This document shows, one piece after another, positions 16,563 through 23,967 of a stretch of DNA of 64,000 nt; the stretch's first letter is position 1; each line of letters opens with the position of its first letter. The notes under the pieces were generated by a model that was given only the letters and a program-made list of their open reading frames with translations, was not told the origin of the DNA and ran no database searches. The DNA is taken from assembly GCA_039768255.1 (NCBI GenBank), contig JBDNAW010000019.1, forward strand, positions 4,099 through 68,098, written 5' to 3'. This stretch comes from SW10 sp039768255 (lineage in GTDB: Bacteria > Verrucomicrobiota > Verrucomicrobiia > Verrucomicrobiales > Akkermansiaceae). The position numbers were made by a program, and so were the translations under genes.

Positions 16563-16644
16563 TTATTTACCCTAAAGATACCACGCATTGAAACAAGCCA
16601 GCCTTTTCATTGCCCCATCGTCTCTAAAATGGAGAATCCTCACC

Positions 16645-19600
16645 ATGCGCCACACACTTCTTCTCTCCCTTGCCCTGATTCCTTTTCTCGCCTCAGCGGA
16701 AAAATTCACCGCTCATCAAGACCCAGTCATTTCTGGAATCAATCGCCTCGCGCCTCGTGCTTCAGTCTACTCCTACATTGATCAGCAAAGCGCCCTCACC
16801 CTAGACCGCAAAAAATCCCCCCGCTTCGCCTCGCTCAATGGCGACTGGAATTTTGCCTGGTATCCCAAGCCTGCCGATGTCCCCGCGATGCCGAATGGCG
16901 TCACCGAGTGGAAAAAGATCGCCGTTCCCTCAAACTGGGAAATGAAAGGTTACGGCATCCCCATTTACACCAACTCGGTCTACCCTTTTCCCGTCAATCC
17001 TCCCTTCATCGATGAAAAGGACAACCCCGTCGGCATCTATCGTCGCGAATTCGAAGTTCCCGCCTCTTTTGCAGGCCAGCAAGTCGTCCTGCACTTCGGG
17101 GGAGTCAGCTCCGCTTACCGCGTCTGGGTGAATGGCCAGTTCATTGGTTACGCCGAGGACGCACGCCTTGGCTCAGAATTCGATATCACCTCAGCGCTCC
17201 GCCCCGCAAAAAACCAAATCACCGTCCAAGTCTGGCGTTGGTGTGATGGTTCCTATCTTGAGGATCAGGACCACTGGCGCATGAGCGGAATTCACCGTGA
17301 AGTCCTCCTCATGGCACGCCCGAAGCAAGGCATCGCCGATCTCGCTACGCGCACCGTTCGCCAAGATGAAAATAGCTGGAATCTCGAAGTCCGCCCTCTT
17401 CTTCAAAACCTCACCAGCGGAAAGCGCGATGGCCAGACCGTTAAAGTCACCCTCCACAACCCCGATGGTTCGGAGCTCGCGAAAGCCATAGCTCCCGCCA
17501 ATAAGATTGCGAACGAATACTACCCGCAGCGTGAAAACGTCGCCTTTGGAAATCTCATTTCCATCCCCGTTTCCAAACCGAAGCTCTGGTCCGCCGAGCA
17601 GCCTAATCTTTACACTCTCCTCGTCTCACTCGTGAAAGGAGAAGAGACCATCGAAGTGGTCCCCGTCCGCATTGGATTCCGCGAGGTTAGCTATGATGAA
17701 AATGGCGTCCTTATGGTCAACGCCCGCCCCATTCTCATCTACGGAGTGAACCGCCACGACCACTCACCCGTTGGCGGAAAAATGGTCACTCGTGAGGACA
17801 TCGAAAAAGACGTCCTAATGATGAAACGCTTCAACATTAACTCCGTCCGCACCGCGCACTACCCGAATGACCCCTACTTCTACGAGCTCTGTGACATCCA
17901 CGGCCTTTACGTCTGTGATGAAGCAAATGTCGAGTCTCATGGCGTCCGCGGCCTTCTCGCGAACCAGCCCGAGTGGGCCTCCGCCTTCCTCGAACGCGGC
18001 ACCCGCATGGTCGTTCGTGATCGGAATCATCCCTCCATCATCATGTGGTCCCTCGGAAACGAGACCGGCCAAGGGCCAAACCACGCCGCGATGGCTAGCT
18101 GGATGAAGGAGCTCGATCCCACCCGCCTCATTCACTACGAAGGAGCCTCCTCCGCCCCGTATTCCAAAGGTTTCATTCCCTCGAACGATCAGAAAAACTA
18201 CAACCAAGACATCCGCTACGCCGGGAACCCGCATGATCCACTTTGGATCGATGTCATCAGCCGGATGTATCCCTCCGTCGAGCAGCTCGAAGCGATGGTG
18301 CGCAATGTCAAAGGCCCCAACAAATCACGCCCTATCATCCCTTGCGAATACGCGCACGCCATGGGCAACTCCCTCGGAAACTTCGCCGAATACTGGGACC
18401 TCATCCGCCGCGAGCCACAACTCGCCGGAGGCTTCGTCTGGGATTACCGTGATCAAGGTGTTTGGAAGCCCTCCGGTGATGGTCGTAAATTCCTCGCCTA
18501 CGGTGGCGACTACGGAGACACCCCGAATTCAGGAAATTTCTGCCTCAATGGAGTCGTCGACTCTCAAGGTAACGCAAAGCCTGCCACTTGGGAGCTGAAG
18601 AAAGCCCACCAATTTGTCAGCACCAGCTGGATCGATGACGGCCGTATCGGCATTCATAATCGCCACTTCTTTTCAAACCTCGATCACCTCAAAGCGGAAT
18701 ACATCCTCCTCGCCAATGGCCGTGAAATGTCGCGAACCGAGATCACCATTCCATCCATCCATCCCGGAGCAAAAGAACTCCTCGAAATCCCTGCCAAGCC
18801 TAAGGCCAAAGCCAATGGCCGTGAATGGGTCGCACGCGTTGAGTGGACACTTAAAAAAGACACTTCTTGGGCTAAAGCGGGCCACCACGTCGCCTTCGAT
18901 GAAAAGATCCTCCTCAAAGAAGAAGGCCCTATGGTCAAAGAAAGCAGTGCCGAGCACACCATCACCGATGAAGGTGACTTTTTCCTCATTAAACAGTCCG
19001 CGCGCGAATATCGCATCTCAAAGAAAACTGGATTCCTCACCTCCGTGAAATGGAACGGCCGCGAAATCCTAACCGCTCCCATGAAGCCGAACTTCTGGCG
19101 TCCGCTCACCGATAACGATAAACGCTCGACCAATCCCAAGTATGAGAAGCTTCCACAGTGGAAGTGGAAAGCCGCCGTCGAAAAGGCCGAGCTCGAAACT
19201 GTCAAACAAGACGGGCAGGAAATTCTCGTCACCCTGAAGCTTCCCTCCGTAAGCAGCTCACTTGCCATCCGCTACTCACCGGGCACTCAAAATGACCTTG
19301 CCGTCAAAATGAAGCTCGTCCGTGAGAAGCTCGATACCATCATGCCCCGCTTCGGAGTGACCGCTGGCCTCATCGCTGACTTTGAAGACTTCTCCGCCTA
19401 CGGCCGCGTCCGCAATGAGACTCACTGGGATCGTAAATCAGGAACTCCGCTGGAATCTGCCGAAGGATCCATCAGCAGCCTCCGCTACGATTACGCCCGC
19501 CCGCAAGAAAGTGGGAACCGTACCGATGTCCGCTCGCTCAGCTTGAGCGGGGAAAACGTCCAACCTCTTACCTTCTCAACCTCGACCCACTTCGACTTCT

Positions 19601-19803
19601 CAATCTGGCCCTACACCTCCGAGGTCAAAGAAGCCGCCAAGCACCCCACCGATCTTACCGAGGCCGGCTACTGGACCCTCCACATCGACAAACGCCAAAT
19701 GGGCATTGGCGGTGATGACTCCTGGTCATTAAAATCACTCCCGATTCCCAAGTATCGCCTCGAGTCCTTCGGCAAGGAACTCGACTTCGAATTCACTTTT
19801 TAA
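16645..19803 (+). CDS. Secreted GH2 beta-galactosidase (LacZ type)
   Basis: 1052 residues from ATG 16645. This start gives a signal peptide (MRHTLLLSLALIPFLASA) and has GGAG about 10 nt upstream; an earlier in-frame start would mask it. Domain order is the LacZ one: sugar-binding jelly roll (WKKIAVPSNWEMKGYGIPIYTN), Ig-like domain, TIM barrel with YGVNRHDHSP, acid/base Glu473 in SLGNETGQG and nucleophile Glu568 in IPCEYAHAMGNS, then a second Ig and the C-terminal beta-gal small chain (LTDNDKR, DDSWS). Export points to polysaccharide or oligosaccharide use in the periplasm or outside. Other GH2 specificities cannot be excluded. Confidence 0.92.
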   Translation: MRHTLLLSLALIPFLASAEKFTAHQDPVISGINRLAPRASVYSYIDQQSALTLDRKKSPRFASLNGDWNFAWYPKPADVPAMPNGVTEWKKIAVPSNWEMKGYGIPIYTNSVYPFPVNPPFIDEKDNPVGIYRREFEVPASFAGQQVVLHFGGVSSAYRVWVNGQFIGYAEDARLGSEFDITSALRPAKNQITVQVWRWCDGSYLEDQDHWRMSGIHREVLLMARPKQGIADLATRTVRQDENSWNLEVRPLLQNLTSGKRDGQTVKVTLHNPDGSELAKAIAPANKIANEYYPQRENVAFGNLISIPVSKPKLWSAEQPNLYTLLVSLVKGEETIEVVPVRIGFREVSYDENGVLMVNARPILIYGVNRHDHSPVGGKMVTREDIEKDVLMMKRFNINSVRTAHYPNDPYFYELCDIHGLYVCDEANVESHGVRGLLANQPEWASAFLERGTRMVVRDRNHPSIIMWSLGNETGQGPNHAAMASWMKELDPTRLIHYEGASSAPYSKGFIPSNDQKNYNQDIRYAGNPHDPLWIDVISRMYPSVEQLEAMVRNVKGPNKSRPIIPCEYAHAMGNSLGNFAEYWDLIRREPQLAGGFVWDYRDQGVWKPSGDGRKFLAYGGDYGDTPNSGNFCLNGVVDSQGNAKPATWELKKAHQFVSTSWIDDGRIGIHNRHFFSNLDHLKAEYILLANGREMSRTEITIPSIHPGAKELLEIPAKPKAKANGREWVARVEWTLKKDTSWAKAGHHVAFDEKILLKEEGPMVKESSAEHTITDEGDFFLIKQSAREYRISKKTGFLTSVKWNGREILTAPMKPNFWRPLTDNDKRSTNPKYEKLPQWKWKAAVEKAELETVKQDGQEILVTLKLPSVSSSLAIRYSPGTQNDLAVKMKLVREKLDTIMPRFGVTAGLIADFEDFSAYGRVRNETHWDRKSGTPLESAEGSISSLRYDYARPQESGNRTDVRSLSLSGENVQPLTFSTSTHFDFSIWPYTSEVKEAAKHPTDLTEAGYWTLHIDKRQMGIGGDDSWSLKSLPIPKYRLESFGKELDFEFTF

Positions 19804-20012
19804 GGAACCAAGGAGGAGGAGCGTCTTTCCCCTCTTCTTTGTGATACGCCCGGCGAGAGCTAAAAAAAGTAATCCTATCCTATCTTTAGCGATGATCCGT
19901 GTTAAAAGGAGCCCTTACCAGTTTATCTTGGTTGGGACCTCTCGTTGACTTTCAGCCACTTCTGGCTGGCACGATCCCGTCGCCTCCTCCGAGTCTTACT
20001 CGAGGAGTCTCT

Positions 20013-21209
20013 ATGCCCAGTAACCGCAAAACCGCTTCGTCTGCGAATTTTTTCGACGACTTTCCCACCACCGTCGAAGCGCCGCTTTTTAGCCCTAAGC
20101 AGGCCAAGTCCTTCGACAGCGCCCGGCCGAAAAAATCTGGAACGGCGATCGTTTACTGTGAAGGTCACTTCGGCGGAATCGATGGCAAGACCGCGAACGG
20201 CTTGGTACGTCATTCCGAAAAATACGAAATCCTTTCGGTCATTGATCGGGAAAAAGCAGGGCAAGACGCCGGTGGAATTCTGGATGGCAAGCCAAACGGA
20301 ATCCCCATCTGCCAAGACCTCGATGAAGCTCTAGCCGACGCCGGTTGCATTCCGGATTATTTCATCTTGGGGATCGCTCCCGCAAGCGGAATGCTTTCTC
20401 CAGCCGAAAGGAAGCTGGTTCTCAGAGCAATCGAGAAAGGCATGAACATCGTAAACGGGCTCCATGAGTTCCTCAATGACGACCCGGAATTCGCAAGTGC
20501 TTGTGCAAAATCAGGCGTGGTGATTCGCGATGTGCGTAGGCCTCGCGATAAGAAAGATCTCCGAGTGTTCAGCGGACGTATTTCCGAAGTCACCTGCCCG
20601 CGCATCGCGGTGCTGGGCACCGATTGTGCGATTGGGAAACGCACCACCGCCACGGTTCTCGCGCGTGCTTTAAATGAGCGCGGCATCAAAGCGGTGATGA
20701 TCGGCACTGGGCAGACCGGTCTCATTCAAGGGGCACGCTACGGGCTCGCGCTCGATGCGGTGCCTTCGCAATTTTGTGCGGGGGAATTGGAAGCGACGAT
20801 TGTTGAGGCGTTTGAAAACGAAGATCCCGATGTCATTTTGATCGAAGGCCAAGGCTCACTGAGTCACCCGGCTTATTCGACTTCCAGCTTTATCATCCGG
20901 GGAAGTTGCCCGCAGGGTGTTGTGCTCCAGCATGCGCCGACCCGGGAACATCGCTGCGACTTCGAGCACATGCCAATGCCTGACCCAGCTTCGGAGATCA
21001 ACCTCATCGAGACCTTCGCCGACACCAAGGTCATCGGCCTCACTCTCAATCATGTAAACATGACCAATGACGAGGTTTCCGCTGCCATCACTCGCTACGA
21101 AGACGAGCTTGGAATTCCCACCACCGATGCGTTGACCCGCTCTCCTGAACGCTTGGTCGAGATGGTCCTCTCCGCCTTTCCACAGATTGGAGGCGCGTCA
21201 TTCACTTAA
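20013..21209 (+). CDS. DUF1611 P-loop protein, DgcN-like (N-acyltransferase candidate)
   Basis: 398 residues from ATG 20013, chosen for the GAGGAG 5-10 nt upstream. The N-terminal half is Rossmann-like (GTAIVYCEGHFGG, PDYFILGIAPASG). The C-terminal half is a P-loop domain with LGTDCAIGKRTT (Lys209), IEGQGSLSHPAYST and VIGLTLNHVNM. This is the DUF1611 family, whose studied member DgcN acts in D-glutamate breakdown as an N-acetyltransferase partnered by the enolase-type racemase DgcA. Here the partner gene is a PLP racemase instead. First gene of a four-gene run; the next gene begins about 20 bp after or slightly inside its end. Confidence 0.85.
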   Translation: MPSNRKTASSANFFDDFPTTVEAPLFSPKQAKSFDSARPKKSGTAIVYCEGHFGGIDGKTANGLVRHSEKYEILSVIDREKAGQDAGGILDGKPNGIPICQDLDEALADAGCIPDYFILGIAPASGMLSPAERKLVLRAIEKGMNIVNGLHEFLNDDPEFASACAKSGVVIRDVRRPRDKKDLRVFSGRISEVTCPRIAVLGTDCAIGKRTTATVLARALNERGIKAVMIGTGQTGLIQGARYGLALDAVPSQFCAGELEATIVEAFENEDPDVILIEGQGSLSHPAYSTSSFIIRGSCPQGVVLQHAPTREHRCDFEHMPMPDPASEINLIETFADTKVIGLTLNHVNMTNDEVSAAITRYEDELGIPTTDALTRSPERLVEMVLSAFPQIGGASFT

Positions 21210-21229
21210 ACGATCAACCAGCGCCACGC

Positions 21230-22312
21230 TTGGAGATCGATCTGAAAAAGATCGCTCACAATGCGCGCACCCTTGTGAACCGACTCCGTGAACGAGGGAT
21301 CTCGGTCACCGGTGTCACGAAGGCAACGCTCGGCATGCCGGAAATCGCCAAGGCTTGGATCCGAGCTGGCGTTTGTAGGCTGGGAGATTCTCGGGTCGAA
21401 AATGTAGCCACGATGCGAGCCTCGCGAATCGATGCCCCCATGACGCTCATTCGCACGCCGATGCTGAGCCAAGTGGACCAAATCGTCGCGCTCACTAATA
21501 TGAGTTTTAATACCGAGATCGAAGTGATTCATGCCCTTTCCGCGGCGGCGAAAAAGCTCAACCGCATCCACGGAGTGGTCCTCATGGTTGAGCTCGGTGA
21601 TCTCCGAGAAGGGATCATGCCGGAGATGCTGGAAATGACCGTCCGGGCCGTGCTGCGGTCCTCGAACACGATCTTCATGGGCCTTGGCACGAACCTAGCC
21701 TGCCGAAGCGGCGTTTCTCCTGATTCCCAAAATATGGCGGAACTCACGAGGCTGGCGGACTCGATCGATGAGACCTTTGGCCCCATCGTCAACACCGTCT
21801 CGGGAGGAAACTCGGCCAATCTAGACTGGGCCCTCAGCGGTGCCGATACCGGAAGGATCAATAACCTCCGTCTTGGCGAAGCCATGCTCCTCGGATGTGA
21901 ACCGCTATATCGTAAAGTGATCAAGGACCTCCACACCGATGCCATCACCCTCATTGCGGAGGTCATCGAGCTTAAAACCAAGCCCTCCAAACCCTGGGGG
22001 AAGATTGCGCAGGCTGCCTTCGGCGAAGTCACGCCCAGCGATGATCGAGGAAACATTTCTCAAGCGATTGTCGCCATCGGAAGGCAGGACATCGATCCGG
22101 ACGGGCTTGTGCCGCCTCCAGGCCTCAAGATTCTCGCCGCGAGTAGCGACCACCTCGTCATCGATACCAGCCAGTATCGGGGCCGTATGCAGGTGGGAAC
22201 CCAGATCCCCTTCCAACTCGACTACCGCGCGCTCCTCCGCGCGATGACCTCGCCTTTTATCCCCAGAATTATGAAGAGGCCGATGGCCAAACTTCACGCC
22301 GGAAGCGTATGA
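21230..22312 (+). CDS. Fold-III PLP-dependent amino-acid racemase (alanine/ornithine racemase family)
   Basis: About 360 residues. An alanine-racemase-type barrel opens with LEIDLKKIAHNARTLV, the PLP Lys31 sits in VTGVTKATLG, and a C-terminal beta domain follows. It resembles ornithine racemase (Orr/YhfX-like) more than Alr, with VSGGNSANLDW and LRLGEAMLLG as phosphate/PLP contacts. Start is uncertain. TTG 21230 lacks a ribosome site, whereas ATT 21200 in the same frame lies 6 nt after GGAGG and would restore the usual residues before LEIDL. It interconverts L- and D-forms of an amino acid; the substrate is not evident. It overlaps the next gene by 4 bp. Confidence 0.85.
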   Translation: MEIDLKKIAHNARTLVNRLRERGISVTGVTKATLGMPEIAKAWIRAGVCRLGDSRVENVATMRASRIDAPMTLIRTPMLSQVDQIVALTNMSFNTEIEVIHALSAAAKKLNRIHGVVLMVELGDLREGIMPEMLEMTVRAVLRSSNTIFMGLGTNLACRSGVSPDSQNMAELTRLADSIDETFGPIVNTVSGGNSANLDWALSGADTGRINNLRLGEAMLLGCEPLYRKVIKDLHTDAITLIAEVIELKTKPSKPWGKIAQAAFGEVTPSDDRGNISQAIVAIGRQDIDPDGLVPPPGLKILAASSDHLVIDTSQYRGRMQVGTQIPFQLDYRALLRAMTSPFIPRIMKRPMAKLHAGSV

Positions 22313-22692
22313 AAACATTCCTGTCTAAAATCCGCCAATTTTTCTCCTCCATCGTTACCCCAATTCAAAGCAGCGAACAATCGTCCATGCCTACGCCGCA
22401 TTCAAACGATGCGGGCGACTTGATCCCGAAGTCTTCCCAAGAAGCTCATGCGAGGCTGCACGATACCCTCGCTCAGAGCTCCACCATTCAAGAACTCAGT
22501 CATGACGAGTTCCTGCGAGCCTGGATCGCCATCGCCTACATCGCGCCCGCCTTAAGCCCAGACGAAGCCAACTCAAAAGAAGGAAGCTGGCCCACCGGCT
22601 GGAACGTCATCGCCGCTGAAGCGTTTCGACGTTTCGAAAAAAAAGAACTCACCAAAGAAGAACTCTACCCGAGACCCAAGCGCCTTTTATGA
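22309..22692 (+). CDS. Unknown 127-aa protein in racemase operon
   Basis: 127 residues, starting with MKTFLSKIRQFFSSIV, an amphipathic helix rather than a clear signal peptide. A polar linker (about 20-45) follows, then a helical domain (HDEFLRAWIAIAYIAPALSPDE, GWNVIAAEAFRRFEKKELTKEEL). I recognise no family. It overlaps the racemase stop and the oxygenase start by 4 bp each, which argues that it is real and made together with them. It may be an adaptor or small partner; no function can be given. Confidence 0.75.
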   Translation: MKTFLSKIRQFFSSIVTPIQSSEQSSMPTPHSNDAGDLIPKSSQEAHARLHDTLAQSSTIQELSHDEFLRAWIAIAYIAPALSPDEANSKEGSWPTGWNVIAAEAFRRFEKKELTKEELYPRPKRLL

Positions 22693-23333
22693 GGAGCCCA
22701 CGCGCTTCTCCTTTCGATCCGGATGCTATGGATCGCCTCGCTTCCGCCGTGGCCGATCCCGGATATGGAATCTTCCCTGATTTTCTCACTCCGGAAATCC
22801 AAGCTGACCTCATTCAGCTCATGGCGGATAAGGTAGCAGCTAATCAACTCGTTCGTGCGGGAGTCGGGGCTGGTTTAGAAACGCAGGTGCGGGCTGAAAT
22901 TCGCAGTGATTCTATCTTCTGGCTTGAGCCGGATGATGACGCCCCCGCCGCTTCATCCTGGCTTGAGGGGATGAATACCCTGTGCGAGCACTTCCGCCGC
23001 CAACTCTTCCTGCCGCTTTCTTCCTACGAAGGACACCTTGCTCGCTATCCGGCATCGGGATTTTACAAAGCGCATCTCGACCAGCACGCGGGGACGCTCG
23101 CACGCCAAATCACGATCATGATTTACCTCAATCAAGATTGGGAGCAGCCTGATGGCGGAGAACTCAGGCTCTTCACCGATGTTAAAAAAGGACCCAACGG
23201 TCCCTTTGTTGAAGTGATGCCTCAAGCAGGGACCCTCGTCATTTTTCGCAGCGCGGACTTCTGGCATGAAGTGCTCCCTTCTCGCCGAGCCCGACTGAGC
23301 CTCACCGGCTGGCTACGCGGGAGGGAGGAATGA
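22689..23333 (+). CDS. 2-Oxoglutarate/Fe(II)-dependent oxygenase (prolyl-hydroxylase-like)
   Basis: 214 residues with the double-stranded beta-helix of the 2OG-Fe(II) superfamily. The iron triad is H129-x-D131 (AHLDQHAG) and H193 (FWHEVLP), and 2-oxoglutarate would bind R202 in RARLSLTGW. The core LARYPASGFYKAHLDQH...MIYLNQDW is the prolyl 4-hydroxylase/SM-20 pattern (2OG-FeII_Oxy_3). Such enzymes hydroxylate protein side chains, free amino acids or peptides. It is the last gene of the DUF1611-racemase run (4-bp overlap upstream) and is followed by a terminator. The substrate is unknown; context suggests an amino acid or a modified peptide. Confidence 0.88.
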   Translation: MRSPRASPFDPDAMDRLASAVADPGYGIFPDFLTPEIQADLIQLMADKVAANQLVRAGVGAGLETQVRAEIRSDSIFWLEPDDDAPAASSWLEGMNTLCEHFRRQLFLPLSSYEGHLARYPASGFYKAHLDQHAGTLARQITIMIYLNQDWEQPDGGELRLFTDVKKGPNGPFVEVMPQAGTLVIFRSADFWHEVLPSRRARLSLTGWLRGREE

Positions 23334-23342
23334 TGCGGGCAG

Positions 23343-23379
23343 AAAAAAAGGCGGAGCACGATCAAGCGCTTCGCCTTTT
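23343..23379. terminator. Bidirectional terminator between oxygenase and RRM genes
   Basis: AAAAGGCG/CGCCTTTT stem with a partly paired interior (GAGC/GC-CTT). The minus strand has a seven-T run and serves the RRM gene; on the plus strand it follows the oxygenase stop by 9 bp. Confidence 0.75.
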
Positions 23380-23408
23380 GAAGTCCGTAAAAGTGGACTA
23401 GTAGTTGA

Positions 23409-23681
23409 CTAGTAGTTGCGTCCACCGCCGCCACGCTCTTCGCGGGGCTTGGCTTCGTTCACCTTGAGGTTACGTCCGTCAAGTTCGGTGCCGTCGGCAC
23501 CTTTAATGGCATCGATCATCGCGGACTTAGAGTCCATGGTCACGAAGGCGAAGCCTCGTGGGCGGCCAGTCTCGCGATCTTCGGGAAGGTGAGTGTCCGT
23601 CACTGAACCATATTGGGAGAAGAAGGACTCTAGTGCTTCCTTTGTCGTATCGAACGACAGATTGCCTACATACATTTTCAT
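23409..23681 (-). CDS. Single-RRM RNA-binding protein
   Basis: 90 residues forming one RNA recognition motif: RNP2 as MYVGNL (3-8), RNP1 as RGFAFVTM (42-49), and a short basic Gly-rich tail (EERGGGGRNY). This is the classic bacterial/cyanobacterial Rbp type, often cold-induced, that binds single-stranded RNA. It is monocistronic with a terminator right after it. Target RNAs are unknown. Family assignment is secure. Confidence 0.94.
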   Translation of the reverse strand: MKMYVGNLSFDTTKEALESFFSQYGSVTDTHLPEDRETGRPRGFAFVTMDSKSAMIDAIKGADGTELDGRNLKVNEAKPREERGGGGRNY

Positions 23682-23900
23682 CTTAATAAAGTGGCTCCTG
23701 CAATGAAACGCTAGTCTTCAAGACCAACGAGCGCACAAGCCGACCTGATCGCGTAACCTATCCCCCAGCCCGATGCCACAACTTTCGCTCGCCATCTTTT
23801 CAGCTCCCCAGAACGGGCTAGATTAATTGGGTCTGAGAGTCTCCAAACTATTAAAGGCACCTTTTTCCTTGTGATCTTAACATCAAGCGTTATGTTGCAC

Positions 23901-23931
23901 AAAGTTGCATTATTCAATTTCATGCAACTTT
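23901..23931. promoter_or_regulatory. 10-bp inverted repeat in front of the CBM-repeat gene
   Basis: AAAGTTGCAT (23901-23910) and ATGCAACTTT (23922-23931) are perfect inverted copies 11 nt apart, 36 bp before ATG 23968. A further GTTGCA lies at 23894-23899. The GTTGCAT half-site equals half of the palindrome before the LacI-regulated operon (29028-29039), so this may be an operator. Alternatively it is an mRNA hairpin in the leader. Confidence 0.5.
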
Positions 23932-23967
23932 CTCCAATTAGCGTCCACTTCAAGCAAACTTAACCCC

